Source: Pseudohongiella nitratireducens
GTDB taxonomy: Bacteria > Pseudomonadota > Gammaproteobacteria > Pseudomonadales > Pseudohongiellaceae
Direction of reading: 5' to 3'
DNA length: 64,000 nucleotides
Assembly: GCF_001642735.1 (NCBI RefSeq)
Contig: NZ_LWHM01000003.1
Span: forward strand, 145,338 to 209,337
The position numbers were made by a program, and so were the translations under genes. Position 1 is the stretch's first letter. Every line of letters starts with the position of its first letter. This document shows positions 8,965-18,348 of this stretch, one piece after another. The notes under the pieces are model-generated. The model worked only from the letters and a program-made list of their open reading frames with translations. It was not told the DNA's origin and did no database searches.

Positions 8965-8989
8965 TGCCAGTATTTAGCAAGATGAATGC

Positions 8990-9168
8990 AAGCCACCCAA
9001 GATACCGCTGCCGGTATAGTCCTGAACCCTAAGGTTCAGGTGGTGGCTCCAGCGATGCATCAGGCTTTCCGTCAGGCGGACATGCTCAACAGCATCTACG
9101 AGGAGCCTCCGGGGTAACATTTATCGGCTCGAGGACATAACCAGCTTCGCGCATACCCCAGGTGACTA
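8990..9168 (-). ncRNA. ssrS: 6S RNA
   Basis: About 180 bases between zapA and ygfA, reading on the minus strand. It contains the conserved GAGCCGATA element, the GAGCATGTCCGCC segment and CCTGAACCTTAGGGTTCAGG near the 3' part. The two ends pair (CACCTGGGGTAT near 9150-9165 with GTATCTTGGGTG near 8994-9006) to form the closing stem. 6S RNA mimics an open promoter and sequesters sigma-70 RNA polymerase in stationary phase. Ends are estimated from the pairing and may be off by several bases. Confidence 0.9.
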
Positions 9169-9175
9169 TGGAATC

Positions 9176-9204
9176 AGTATAGCGCACAAAAACACGACCA
9201 TCGA
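9176..9204 (-). promoter_or_regulatory. Probable promoter of 6S RNA
   Basis: On the minus strand a TATACT -10 box occupies 9181-9176, about seven bases before the estimated RNA 5' end. At a 17-base spacing the -35 hexamer reads TCGATG, a weak match. Confidence 0.5.
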
Positions 9205-9253
9205 CAGGATTACGCAAAAAAATTGTGACAGAACAAGAAATAGTGTTTCGGTA

Positions 9254-9577
9254 TTAGAGTTCGATCTGGCGGGCTTGATAAAGTGCGTGATCGACCTTGT
9301 CTTCCAGGTATTTGATTTGTTGCGCATTACTGTGGCGCATTTCATTTATCTGGCGATTTTTCTGCAGCAGTTCGTGCGTAATATTCAGCGCCGCCATGAC
9401 GGAAATTTTTTCCATACCATGAATGGTGCCGCGCGCTTTAATTTTGCGCATGCTCTCATCCAGTTGGCGGGCGGATTTAAGCAAAGCGTCCTGCTCCGAT
9501 GGCGGACAGCTTATCTGATACTCCCGATCAAGGATTTTGACGGTAACGGTAGTGGCGGCTTCCGGGCTGCTCGACAT
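9254..9577 (-). CDS. zapA: Cell division protein ZapA
   Basis: A 107-residue protein beginning MSSSPEAAT. The N-terminal half binds FtsZ (VTVKILDREYQISCP), and the C-terminal half is a coiled coil (LLQKNRQINEMRHSNAQQ). It cross-links FtsZ filaments at midcell. The start is set by the end of the upstream gene: its TGA is separated from this ATG by one base. The open frame extends 28 codons further back inside that gene but without conservation. It is followed by 6S RNA. Confidence 0.9.
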   Translation of the reverse strand: MSSSPEAATTVTVKILDREYQISCPPSEQDALLKSARQLDESMRKIKARGTIHGMEKISVMAALNITHELLQKNRQINEMRHSNAQQIKYLEDKVDHALYQARQIEL

Positions 9578-9578
9578 A

Positions 9579-9794
9579 TCAAGTGCTCTGCGACTGTTCC
9601 ATGGCGCGCAATCGACTGAGAACGGACTCCAGGTGAGCCTTGGCTTTGCGGTTGTTCTCAATCAGTTGCTGACGTTCCGATTGCCAGTTATGCTGACTGG
9701 CGCGTAAAAGCTGATTTTCCTGTTTCATCGCTGCACATAACTCAATCAGTGCTGAGATTTTTTCGTCCAGTGAATGTAGCTGATCGTTACTCAT
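9579..9794 (-). CDS. TIGR02449-type coiled-coil protein next to zapA
   Basis: A 71-residue protein almost entirely predicted as coiled coil (LDEKISALIELCAAMKQEN, LLRASQHNWQSERQQLIE). It belongs to the small family found immediately upstream of zapA in many gammaproteobacteria and resembles ZapB in size and architecture. A role in the divisome is inferred from the neighbour and shape only. It is translationally coupled to zapA (one base between genes) and divergent from pepP. Confidence 0.8.
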   Translation of the reverse strand: MSNDQLHSLDEKISALIELCAAMKQENQLLRASQHNWQSERQQLIENNRKAKAHLESVLSRLRAMEQSQST

Positions 9795-9887
9795 ATTTGA
9801 TGCTGTTTGGCTAATGAATCGCAGGAACTTCTACCTAGAACGTATTACTATACCGTCAAATTCCATACAAATATAGAGCAAGACCTG

Positions 9888-11237
9888 ATGACCAAGGAAT
9901 CTGTAAACCGCTATGAACTGGCCGCCAAACGCCGGAATGCATTACTGCGTAAAATGAAGAAAAACAGTGTTGCCATTTTACCGGCAGCCACACTGAAAAC
10001 CCGTAGTAATGATACCGAGTATAACTTTCGCCAGGACAGCGACTTTTATTACCTGACCGGGTTTACGGAAGACAATGCGGTGCTCGTGTTAAAACGCGGC
10101 GACAAAGATACACAGACCATTCTGTTCTGCCAGCCCAAAGACAAGACCAAAGAATTATGGACGGGTATTTTGACGGGGCCGAAAAAGGCCGTTGCACTGC
10201 TGAACATCGACAGTGCATACAGCGTGACAGAGATAGATTCGCAACTCCCTGAGCTGCTCGCGGACTCGGATCTGATTTACTATAGAACCGGCCTGGACAG
10301 CCACTGGGATAAACAGGTTAACGGCTGGGTCAACCAGGTTCGTCGATTGGCCAGACAAGGTGTGCAGGCACCCAGTCAATTTGCACACATTGACCCGATC
10401 ATCCACGAAATGCGGCTGATCAAGAGCGCCGACGAAATCGCACTGATGCAGAAAGCTGCCGATATTTCTGCCCGCGCGCACTGCCGGGCCATGCTGGCAT
10501 CGCGCGCAGGTGTCACCGAATATCAACTTGAGGCTGAGTTGCAACATGAGTTTTTGCACAGTGGTGCCAGCGCCCCCGCCTACAGCAGCATCGTCGCTTC
10601 CGGCGCCAATGCCTGCATCCTGCACTACATCGAAAATCGCGCCACCTTGCGCAATGGTGACCTGGTACTAATCGATGCAGGCTGTGAGTACGAGCATTAC
10701 GCTGCTGACATTACCCGCACCTACCCGGTCAGTGGACGTTTCAGCAAAGAGCAGTCTGCACTGTATGAGATTGTACTAAAAGCACAATTGGCAGCGATTG
10801 ATGCCGTCAAACCAGGCAACCCCGCCGATCAACCTCATCAGGTTGCCACACGGATCATTACCGAAGGACTTGTGGAGTTGGGGTTGCTGAAAGGCAAGCC
10901 CGCCACTTTGATACAGGAAGGGGCCTACCGGGATTTCTTTATGCATGGCACCGGTCACTGGCTGGGCATCGATGTCCATGATGTCGGTGCTTACAAAACG
11001 GGTGGTAAAAACAATGCAACATCACGCCCCTTCCAGCCGGGCATGGTGACAACCATTGAACCTGGCATTTATGTAGCCCCTGAAAATCGCAAAGTCGCCA
11101 AGAAGTGGCGTGGTATCGGCATTCGAATTGAGGATGACGTACTGGTAACCCGGTCGGGGAATCACGTACTGACCGATGGCGTACCCAAAACCATTAGCGA
11201 AATTGAAGCCTTGATGGCCACCCGCCAGGAGTCCTGA
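9888..11237 (+). CDS. pepP: Xaa-Pro aminopeptidase
   Basis: A 449-residue M24B metallopeptidase that removes N-terminal residues preceding proline. The start at 9888 (MTKESVNRYE) matches the usual PepP N-terminus. An upstream TTG at 9807 would add 27 unconserved residues. Metal ligands of the pita-bread fold are visible: LIDAGCEYEHYAADITR, HGTGHWLGIDVHD, TTIEPGIY and GIRIEDDVLV. It begins the pepP-ubiH group. Eight bases separate it from ubiH. Confidence 0.93.
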   Translation: MTKESVNRYELAAKRRNALLRKMKKNSVAILPAATLKTRSNDTEYNFRQDSDFYYLTGFTEDNAVLVLKRGDKDTQTILFCQPKDKTKELWTGILTGPKKAVALLNIDSAYSVTEIDSQLPELLADSDLIYYRTGLDSHWDKQVNGWVNQVRRLARQGVQAPSQFAHIDPIIHEMRLIKSADEIALMQKAADISARAHCRAMLASRAGVTEYQLEAELQHEFLHSGASAPAYSSIVASGANACILHYIENRATLRNGDLVLIDAGCEYEHYAADITRTYPVSGRFSKEQSALYEIVLKAQLAAIDAVKPGNPADQPHQVATRIITEGLVELGLLKGKPATLIQEGAYRDFFMHGTGHWLGIDVHDVGAYKTGGKNNATSRPFQPGMVTTIEPGIYVAPENRKVAKKWRGIGIRIEDDVLVTRSGNHVLTDGVPKTISEIEALMATRQES

Positions 11238-11244
11238 TTTCACT

Positions 11245-12516
11245 GTGAAAAATAGCAACACACATTATGACATTGTCGTCGTTGGTGGCGGGCTGGTAGG
11301 CGGCAGCTTTGCCATTATGCTACATCAACTGGCAGCCGATGCCGGGCTGAGAATACTGATTGTTGACGCACGTCCTTTCAATGCGTCATCAGATAAAACA
11401 GTGACACAGCCTGACTTCGATGCCAGAAGCACGGCTCTGTCCTGGGGTAGCCGCAATATCTACGAAAAATTTGGGCTCTGGTCGGACCTTTCACCTCATG
11501 CCGCGGCGATCAGACAAATACATGTGTCTGATCGGGGTCACCCTGGTGTCACACGCCTCCAGGCTGATGAAATGGATGTCGAAGCCCTGGGCTATGTGTT
11601 GGAGAACCAGTACCTGTCCCAAGCCATACAGTCAGCCTTAGTCGTCAGCAATAACCTGGAAATCTGTGCGCCAGCGCAGGTCGTTGAGATTCAGCACCAA
11701 CCTGACGGTATGCGCCTCAATCTCGACAGCCATAATGGCGCTCAGCAGATTGACTGCAGTTTGTTAGTACTCGCTGACGGTGGGCGCTCAGGTTTGATGG
11801 AGTCATTAGGTATTACGACTCAGAAGCACCACTACAATCAACATGCCATTATCGCCAATGTCGCCTTTGAACGCCCCCACCAGGGTCAGGCATTTGAACG
11901 ATTCACGGATAATGGCCCACTGGCCATGCTGCCGTTACCTGATAGCCAGGCCCCGGATGGGGTTACACTGCATCGTGCTGCCCTGGTGTGGACAGTACCG
12001 GATACCGACAAAGCCCGCACCCTCAGCCTGGACGATGCGACTTTTCTTGCGGCTTTGCAGGACCGGTTCGGTTATCGTTTGGGGCGCCTGACACGTGTCG
12101 GTCAACGAAACGCCTACCCACTGAGCCTGATGGAAGCCAGTGAACAAATACGTCCCGGACTGGTTTTACTGGGCAACGCTGCTCACACCCTGCACCCGGT
12201 TGCCGGGCAGGGACTTAACCTGGCGCTGAGAGACTGCGAAGCCCTTGCCTCGCTGCTGGCCCGGCAATGGCAAATTAACAGTAGTGAAGCAAATATCCGC
12301 GGAAAGGAAATAGGCAGCTATCGTTTTCTGGAAAGTTACCTGAACAAGCAAGCCCAGGATCAGCAGCGCACGGTAATGTTCAGTGACTTGACCACCCGTC
12401 TTTTTTCAAACCAACAACCTGCGCTGACCCTGGGCCGAAACCTGGGCCTGCTCAGCATGGATTTACTGCCACCGGCACGACACTGGTTTGCACGTCAGGC
12501 GATGGGGTTGCGTTAA
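11245..12516 (+). CDS. ubiH: 2-octaprenyl-6-methoxyphenol hydroxylase
   Basis: A 423-residue FAD monooxygenase of ubiquinone synthesis, starting at GTG. The N-terminal dinucleotide-binding motif is VVVGGGLVGGSFA, followed by the UbiH-typical HVSDRGHPGV and IANVAFERPHQGQAFERFT segments, and the second FAD motif LLGNAAHTLHPVAGQGLNLA. These make UbiH, rather than UbiI, the better match. It hydroxylates the quinone ring in the membrane-associated Ubi complex. Its position after pepP matches other gammaproteobacteria. Confidence 0.93.
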   Translation: MKNSNTHYDIVVVGGGLVGGSFAIMLHQLAADAGLRILIVDARPFNASSDKTVTQPDFDARSTALSWGSRNIYEKFGLWSDLSPHAAAIRQIHVSDRGHPGVTRLQADEMDVEALGYVLENQYLSQAIQSALVVSNNLEICAPAQVVEIQHQPDGMRLNLDSHNGAQQIDCSLLVLADGGRSGLMESLGITTQKHHYNQHAIIANVAFERPHQGQAFERFTDNGPLAMLPLPDSQAPDGVTLHRAALVWTVPDTDKARTLSLDDATFLAALQDRFGYRLGRLTRVGQRNAYPLSLMEASEQIRPGLVLLGNAAHTLHPVAGQGLNLALRDCEALASLLARQWQINSSEANIRGKEIGSYRFLESYLNKQAQDQQRTVMFSDLTTRLFSNQQPALTLGRNLGLLSMDLLPPARHWFARQAMGLR

Positions 12517-12521
12517 ATACC

Positions 12522-12995
12522 TCAGCCCCCCTCGGTAATAGCAAGGCTTAGACTTTCGGCGATCAGTGCAGGCTTGTCATTGCCTTCAATATCGACTGTT
12601 GCCTGATATTTGAACAAATACTGCCCCGGATGTTTTTCATCCACTTTAAGCAGCACGAAACGGGCCCGAATCCGCGCGCCCGCGCGCACCGGCGTCAGGA
12701 AACGAACCTTGTCCAGACCATAGTTGATAGTCATCCGCGTGCCATCCAGGCGGATATTCGCTGCCTCAGCCCCCAGTCGGATCAGCAGCGATAATGTCAG
12801 GTATCCATGCGCGATGGTGCCACCAAATGGTGTTTCCTTTGCCGCCCGCTCGGCATCAACATGAATAAACTGATCATCACCAGTCGCTTTGGCAAAACGG
12901 TCGATCTGTTCCTGAGTGACTGTCAGCCAGGGACTGACTCCTGTCTCTCGCCCAATCAGCGACTTGGCAGTTTCAGGACTAATCGTATCCGACAT
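12522..12995 (-). CDS. MaoC-like (R)-specific enoyl-CoA hydratase
   Basis: A 157-residue hot-dog-fold protein. The hydratase signature is GDDQFIHVDAERAAKETPFGG, with the catalytic D and H, followed by IAHGYLTLSLL. Such enzymes hydrate 2-enoyl-CoA in fatty-acid or PHA metabolism. The start (MSDTISPET) is supported by AGGAGAG nine bases upstream. The frame remains open further upstream through a hydrophobic stretch that overlaps the start of ubiI and is not credible coding sequence. It is inserted on the opposite strand between ubiH and ubiI, which are adjacent in most relatives. Confidence 0.85.
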   Translation of the reverse strand: MSDTISPETAKSLIGRETGVSPWLTVTQEQIDRFAKATGDDQFIHVDAERAAKETPFGGTIAHGYLTLSLLIRLGAEAANIRLDGTRMTINYGLDKVRFLTPVRAGARIRARFVLLKVDEKHPGQYLFKYQATVDIEGNDKPALIAESLSLAITEGG

Positions 12996-13165
12996 AAATG
13001 ACTCTCCTGCAGACTTCATGAAAATGCTAAAGTAATGAGTATTGAACAGATATCGCCAGGCAACAAGACAAACCACGACAAAAAACATCAGGGCCGGGAC
13101 GATTGAACGCGACTGAATAAAACGAAAAAGTAGTGCCCTTATAGACATTGGTGCAGGCAAAAGAG

Positions 13166-14365
13166 ATGGACGACGTGACGCAAACAGACATCGCAATCAT
13201 TGGTGGCGGGCTCGCAGGCGCTGCGATGGCAGCATCTCTGGCTGACAGTGAGTACTCAGTAACACTGCTGGACGCCCGGCCATGGCCTGATTCTCCGGAT
13301 TTGACTGACAAGCATCAGCCACGCGTCAGTGCGGTCACGCCCGGAACAATCAAATTCCTGAAAACACTCGGCGCCTGGGAGCAGATCCCGGCATCAAGAG
13401 TCAGCCCTTACACCCGCATGCATGTTCGGGAAGCGGACGGTACAGGCGAAATCAACTTTTCTGCCGATGACCTTCGCATCGACTCGCTGGGCTGTATCGT
13501 TGAGAATCACCTGATCCAGGCAGCACTCCTGGCAAAACTGAATGCCTCAGTCAATGTGCGCACCCTCGCTCCCACCACTGTCACTGCCTGCGAAAGGCTG
13601 CGCGACCACAATCTGCTTAACCTTTCCGATGGCAAGTCATTACGCGCCAGGCTCGTCATCGCCGCCGACGGTGCGCGCTCGCCGATGCGGGACCTGCTAA
13701 AAATCCCCGTGCGCGCCTGGGACTACCACCACCATGCCATTGTGACTACGGTTTATACCGAGCAACCACATCAGCAAACTGCCCGACAAATATTCCACGA
13801 TGAGGGCGTCCTGGCGTTTCTGCCTTTATCTGCAGCTGGCCCAGAATCTGAGGGCCAGCACGCCTGCTCAATCGTCTGGTCAGTACAGCCTGATCAGGCA
13901 GAAACGATGATGGTGATGGATGATCAGCAATTCCTTGCAGCACTGGGACATCGCAGTGAATACTGGCTCGGTGACATTAAAGCCTGTGAGCAACGCTTCA
14001 GTTTCCCGCTACGCCAGTGCCATGCCCGGCGCTATTTCCAGGACGGTGTCGTGTTAATCGGTGACGCCGCCCACAGCATTCACCCTCTGGCTGGCCAGGG
14101 GGCCAACCTGGGTTTCCAGGATGTCGCCTGCTTAAGCCGCATTATCAAACAGGGCGACAGGGAGTTAACTGACCCGGTCTTGCTCCGACGCTACCAACGT
14201 GAACGCCGTCCAGCCAATTTGCTGATGGCAGGGGTCATGGAAGGCTTCAAACAGCTTTATGCCGATCAACCACTGCCCATCCGCTGGTTGCGCAACAAAG
14301 GCATGCACTATGCTGGCCAGTGGCCGCTCATCAAAAACGAACTGGTTCGTCAGGCGCTTGCCTAG
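13166..14365 (+). CDS. ubiI: UbiI/VisC-type FAD monooxygenase of ubiquinone synthesis
   Basis: A 399-residue FAD hydroxylase related to UbiH: IAIIGGGLAGAAMAASLA at the N-terminus, VIAADGARSPMRD in the middle, and LIGDAAHSIHPLAGQGANLG in the second FAD motif. UbiI hydroxylates C5 of the ring, and UbiH C1. Its identity as UbiI rests on the position after UbiH and on overall similarity, and a UbiF/Coq6-type activity cannot be excluded. The ATG at 13166 is chosen over an upstream TTG at 13148 because it begins just before the FAD motif. Confidence 0.85.
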   Translation: MDDVTQTDIAIIGGGLAGAAMAASLADSEYSVTLLDARPWPDSPDLTDKHQPRVSAVTPGTIKFLKTLGAWEQIPASRVSPYTRMHVREADGTGEINFSADDLRIDSLGCIVENHLIQAALLAKLNASVNVRTLAPTTVTACERLRDHNLLNLSDGKSLRARLVIAADGARSPMRDLLKIPVRAWDYHHHAIVTTVYTEQPHQQTARQIFHDEGVLAFLPLSAAGPESEGQHACSIVWSVQPDQAETMMVMDDQQFLAALGHRSEYWLGDIKACEQRFSFPLRQCHARRYFQDGVVLIGDAAHSIHPLAGQGANLGFQDVACLSRIIKQGDRELTDPVLLRRYQRERRPANLLMAGVMEGFKQLYADQPLPIRWLRNKGMHYAGQWPLIKNELVRQALA

Positions 14366-14485
14366 CACTATACCCAAAGACCACCTGGACCGGCCCTGAG
14401 ATTTAACGCAACATTCTCGTTAAAGATTCAGCGCTGCTGGCCGATTGCTTGGAATACCGATCTTTTGTTTCCGAGGAATTGCTAC

Positions 14486-14674
14486 ATGAGCCAACAAGCC
14501 AATTGGCCGTTTGATGTGGATTTGAGTGGTCTGGATACTGGCAGTATTACCAACATCATCCAGGACATTGAAAACCATTTACCCTTGCTGACAACAGAAA
14601 GTGACATGCAGGAGCTGTTGCGCGTAAAGCAGCGCTTCGAAGATGAGTTGATGGAAAGCCACCGACTGCATTAA
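14486..14674 (+). CDS. Small conserved-looking hypothetical protein (62 aa)
   Basis: A 62-residue acidic protein starting MSQQANWPFD, preceded by GAGGAA seven bases upstream, which sets the start. The sequence is mostly predicted helix (ITNIIQDIENHLPLL, MQELLRVKQRFEDELME) with no membrane segment and no cysteine. I do not recognise a family. It stands alone between ubiI and the exported methyltransferase-like gene. Confidence 0.65.
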   Translation: MSQQANWPFDVDLSGLDTGSITNIIQDIENHLPLLTTESDMQELLRVKQRFEDELMESHRLH

Positions 14675-14842
14675 TCCTTTCCTCCTGGGCCGCAGCATCA
14701 TGCATCAGATAAGTGCTGAGGGCCTGTATTCCTGTCTCATTTTGCCCTATGCTGTTACCAGCGCACCCGACCGTGCCTGGAAAACAAACAATAAATTACC
14801 TCAACTGAGGTATACCTATACGGTAAATTGGAGGGTAATAAC

Positions 14843-15574
14843 GTGAAGAAATTGATTAGCCTGGTCGTAGTGACGATGTTACTGGGCACACAAGCCCATG
14901 CCATCGATAAAGCCAGCCTGAACAACCAGCTGGATAATCCGGGTCGCCCGGCAGCAGACAAAGAACGTGATGAATCACGCCAGCCTGCTGAAGTCCTGGA
15001 TTTTCTTGGCCTGGAAGAAGGCATGACAGCTCTGGATGTCATGGCATCAGGCGGCTGGTACACAGAAGTGCTTTCCTACGCTGTTGGCCCAAATGGCAAG
15101 GTGCTGATGCAAAACAGCCCTCGTTCACTGGGCATGCGTAACACCGAAGAAAACGTACAGGCCCGGCTTGCTGGCGACCGCCTGCCGAATGTTGAGCGCG
15201 TCAATGAGGACATTGATGCCATGAGCGTTCCGGATGGCTCCGTGGACTTTGCTATCACAGCCCTGAACTTCCATGACCTCTACAACTCCGACCCGGCAGC
15301 CGCACAAGCCATGCTGGCTGGCGTAAAGGATGCGTTGAAAAGCGGTGGTATCCTGGGTGTACTTGATCACCGCGGCAATACCGGTGCAGACAATGCCACT
15401 TTGCACCGTATTACCCTGGACGAAGTGGCCATGGCGCTGACTGAAGCCGGTTTCCACATTGTAGGTGTCAGCGACGTGCTGCACAATGACAGCGACGATC
15501 GCACCGTTGGGCCTTTTGACCCCAGCCTGGAGCGCAATACAGATCGCCTGGTCGTTAAGGCCATGAAACCGTAA
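14843..15574 (+). CDS. Exported SAM-methyltransferase-like protein (COG4798 type)
   Basis: A 243-residue protein beginning at GTG 14843 with GGAGGG seven bases upstream. It has a clear signal peptide (KKLISLVVVTMLLGTQAHA). The mature part has a Rossmann-like methyltransferase layout: motif I is ALDVMASGGWYTEVL, then DGSVDFAITALNFHDL and LKSGGILGVLDHRG. Motif I is unusual (DVMASGG instead of DxGxGxG), as in other predicted exported methyltransferases. Because SAM is not known in the periplasm, actual methyl transfer is doubtful. Its function is unknown. Confidence 0.75.
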   Translation: MKKLISLVVVTMLLGTQAHAIDKASLNNQLDNPGRPAADKERDESRQPAEVLDFLGLEEGMTALDVMASGGWYTEVLSYAVGPNGKVLMQNSPRSLGMRNTEENVQARLAGDRLPNVERVNEDIDAMSVPDGSVDFAITALNFHDLYNSDPAAAQAMLAGVKDALKSGGILGVLDHRGNTGADNATLHRITLDEVAMALTEAGFHIVGVSDVLHNDSDDRTVGPFDPSLERNTDRLVVKAMKP

Positions 15575-15643
15575 ATCACTTTTGTCCGTATACATAACGG
15601 ACGCCTGAAAGCCTCCTCAGCAAGGAGCCAGGTAAACTCTCCC

Positions 15644-15665
15644 GACCGCGCCAATTGGCGCGGTC
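15644..15665. terminator. Perfect 22-bp palindrome between two genes
   Basis: GACCGCGCCAATTGGCGCGGTC is a perfect inverted repeat 70 bases after the methyltransferase-like gene and 20 bases before the ABC transporter. No U-run follows, so it is either a weak transcription stop, an RNA processing site or a binding site. Confidence 0.4.
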
Positions 15666-15685
15666 AGACTATTTAAGACGTAACT

Positions 15686-17509
15686 TTGACAACACCCCTT
15701 TCCTGGATAAAACGATTTTTCTCGGTATTCCGTTACAGCGCCGTTGCCGTTGAGATAGTCTGGCAAGCCAGTGTATTGCTGACGCTTTCCATGGCCATGG
15801 CAACGCTGTTTGCCGGCCTGCTGCCCGCCGCCATCGCCTGGGTCGGCCAACTGATTGTGGATACGGTGGTAGCGGCCATTGACGCCTCCGGCGAAGCCCG
15901 CGACCAGCATACCCGCCAGCTATTGCAATACGTTGTGCTGGAGGCCTTTCTGGTGATCCTGCTGACGGGCGCGCAAAAGATCAACACCGTTTGCCAGTCT
16001 ATTCTTCGCGCCTTGCTGGGCAATGAAGTCAATGTGCGCATTCTCAAGAAAGCGCTTACGCTGGAGCTGGCAGATTTTGAAGACTCCGAATACTACGACA
16101 AACTCATACGGGCAAGACGCGAAGCGTCCAGCCGGCCATTAAGCCTGGTCATCGCCACCTTCGACCTGATCCGTGATGGTATCTCGCTGATCAGTTATGG
16201 CGTACTGTTGCTGCAATTTTCTGTCTGGGCCGTGCTGTTACTGGGCCTGGCTGGTATCCCGGCATTCCTTGCCGAAGCCCGTTTCTCTGGAGAAGCATTC
16301 CGCAACCAGCGACGTCGCTCTGCCGAGCGCCGCATGCAGGTCTACCTGGAAATGGTGTTGACCCGCGAGGACGGTGTCAAAGAGGTCAAGCTGATGCAAC
16401 TTGGCAAGCACTTCCTGCAGCGCTATGTGGATATCTTCCGCAACATTTACAAAGAGGATCGCAGCCTGGTCCTGAGAAGAGGCGTCTGGGGTTACCTCCT
16501 GGGGCTGCTGGCCAGCTTTGCTTTTTACGGCGCTTATGGCTGGGTCGCCTTTGCCGCTGTGGCCGGAGCAATCACACTGGGCCAGATGACTATGTACATT
16601 GGTGTATTCCGGCAGGGGCAATCTGCTGTTACCAGCTGCCTGGCGGCGATTAACCGGATGTATGAGGACAACCTTTACCTGTCCAACCTGACAGAATTCC
16701 TCGGCCACAATGTACCGGAACCCAGTGGCGAACAAACAGTCGGGCCAGATCCTGATGACGGTATTCGTTTTGAACATGTCACCTTCAAGTACCCCGGTAC
16801 TCCCAAGCCCGCCCTGGATCAGGTCAGTTTTCACATCAGACCGGGTGAAAGCCTGGCCATTGTCGGTGAAAATGGCTCCGGCAAGACGACTCTCATCAAG
16901 CTGCTGACGCGCCTGTATACCCCAACTTCCGGTCGCATCCTGTTTCAGGGGCTGAACTTGCAGGAATGGGATGTGGATGTCTTGCGTGGCAAACTGGCCG
17001 TCATCTTTCAGGATTTTAACCGCTACCAGCTCAAAGTCGGTGAAAACATTGGTGTCGGCAATACCCAATTACTGACTGACAGCGCACAAATTGAGACAGC
17101 AGCAGAGAAAGGGCTGGCCGCTGAATTCATTCGCCAGATGCCCGAGCAGTACAACACCCAGCTCGGTACCTGGTTTCGCGACGGCAAAGAGCTTTCCGGT
17201 GGACAATGGCAGAAAATCGCCTTGGGCCGGGCCTTTATGCGCGAAGATGCCGATGTCCTTATTCTGGATGAGCCTACCGCTGCCATGGACGCACGGGCAG
17301 AAGCAGAAATTTTTGCTCATTTCCGAGAGCTGACCAGCAACCGGATGTCGATCATTATTTCGCACCGCTTCTCCACCGTGCGCATTGCCGACCAGATTCT
17401 GGTAATGGATCAGGGCGTGGTTCTGGAACGGGGAGACCACGACTCACTATTGGCGCAAAATGGCCAATACGCCCGCCTGTTCCGCTTACAGGCTAAAGGG
17501 TACCAGTAG
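15686..17509 (+). CDS. ABC transporter, fused permease and ATPase
   Basis: A 607-residue half-transporter with a membrane domain of about six helices (1-330) followed by an ABC ATPase: Walker A GENGSGKTT, signature LSGGQWQKIALGRA, Walker B VLILDEPTAAMDA and the H-loop SHRFSTV. It would work as a homodimeric exporter in the inner membrane. The substrate is unknown; the permease is closer to lipid or peptide exporters than to importers. The start is a TTG at 15686 without a strong ribosome site, so the exact N-terminus is uncertain. Confidence 0.87.
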   Translation: MTTPLSWIKRFFSVFRYSAVAVEIVWQASVLLTLSMAMATLFAGLLPAAIAWVGQLIVDTVVAAIDASGEARDQHTRQLLQYVVLEAFLVILLTGAQKINTVCQSILRALLGNEVNVRILKKALTLELADFEDSEYYDKLIRARREASSRPLSLVIATFDLIRDGISLISYGVLLLQFSVWAVLLLGLAGIPAFLAEARFSGEAFRNQRRRSAERRMQVYLEMVLTREDGVKEVKLMQLGKHFLQRYVDIFRNIYKEDRSLVLRRGVWGYLLGLLASFAFYGAYGWVAFAAVAGAITLGQMTMYIGVFRQGQSAVTSCLAAINRMYEDNLYLSNLTEFLGHNVPEPSGEQTVGPDPDDGIRFEHVTFKYPGTPKPALDQVSFHIRPGESLAIVGENGSGKTTLIKLLTRLYTPTSGRILFQGLNLQEWDVDVLRGKLAVIFQDFNRYQLKVGENIGVGNTQLLTDSAQIETAAEKGLAAEFIRQMPEQYNTQLGTWFRDGKELSGGQWQKIALGRAFMREDADVLILDEPTAAMDARAEAEIFAHFRELTSNRMSIIISHRFSTVRIADQILVMDQGVVLERGDHDSLLAQNGQYARLFRLQAKGYQ

Positions 17510-17575
17510 CCATACCTGTTTCCATCGCTTCATGCTATCGTCCGGTGCAAAGCCAGGTACATGGAGGAAAGATTG

Positions 17576-18304
17576 ATGGCTGGACTACTCGAAAATCAGA
17601 GCATCATCATTACAGGCGGAACACGGGGCATTGGCCGGGCAATTGCCGAGGCCTGTCTGACAGAAGGGGCCAGGGTGCTGATTACCGGTCGCTCACAGGA
17701 AAGCGTGGATGCTTTGCTGGCAGACATCAAACACGATCATTTATCCGGCATGGCCGCAGATGTCGCCGACGAAGCACGTACGGCTGAGGTTTTTGCAGAA
17801 GCTAAATCGCGGTTCGGACGCATTCATGCCCTGGTCAACAATGCCGGTATTGCCCGTGCTGGCGCCGTCGACAAGCTACGGGCCAAAGACTTCCAGATGG
17901 TCATGGACACCAATCTCACGGGAGCCTTTCTATACAGCCGCGAAGCGTTTCGCGTCATGAAACCTGCTGGTGGTGGCCGCATCCTTAACATCGGCAGCAT
18001 CTCCAGCCAGACGCCTCGCTACGGCTCTGTCCCCTATACCACCAGCAAATTCGGCTTACAGGGCATGACCCGGGCGTTGCAAGTTGATGGCAGAGAGCAT
18101 GGCATCATGGTCAGTTGTCTGCACCCTGGCAATGTCTACACTGACATATGGGATAAAGCGCCAACAGGTGTTGTCGAAGAACCCAAGATGGAAGTGAAAG
18201 ATATCGCCAGGGTAGCGGTTCTCATGCTAAGCATGCCGGAAAATACCACCATGATAGATGCCACGGTGCTCGACCCGCGTCAGCCGTTTCTTGGCCGGGG
18301 CTAG
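17576..18304 (+). CDS. Short-chain dehydrogenase/reductase
   Basis: A 242-residue classical SDR. The cofactor motif TGGTRGIG is at 13-20, NNAG at 88-91, and the catalytic tetrad has Ser near 141-143, Tyr154 and Lys158 (YTTSK). The lack of an acidic residue after the second strand (ITGRS) suggests NADP(H). The start at 17576 follows GGAGGAAAG. An ATG at 17561 would lie within that ribosome site. The substrate is unknown. It lies 66 bases after the ABC transporter and 44 before the SMP-30 gene, possibly one operon. Confidence 0.9.
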   Translation: MAGLLENQSIIITGGTRGIGRAIAEACLTEGARVLITGRSQESVDALLADIKHDHLSGMAADVADEARTAEVFAEAKSRFGRIHALVNNAGIARAGAVDKLRAKDFQMVMDTNLTGAFLYSREAFRVMKPAGGGRILNIGSISSQTPRYGSVPYTTSKFGLQGMTRALQVDGREHGIMVSCLHPGNVYTDIWDKAPTGVVEEPKMEVKDIARVAVLMLSMPENTTMIDATVLDPRQPFLGRG

Positions 18305-18348
18305 AACCTGACAGCTGGCCTGAATCAATTACATAATGGAGGTTAGTA

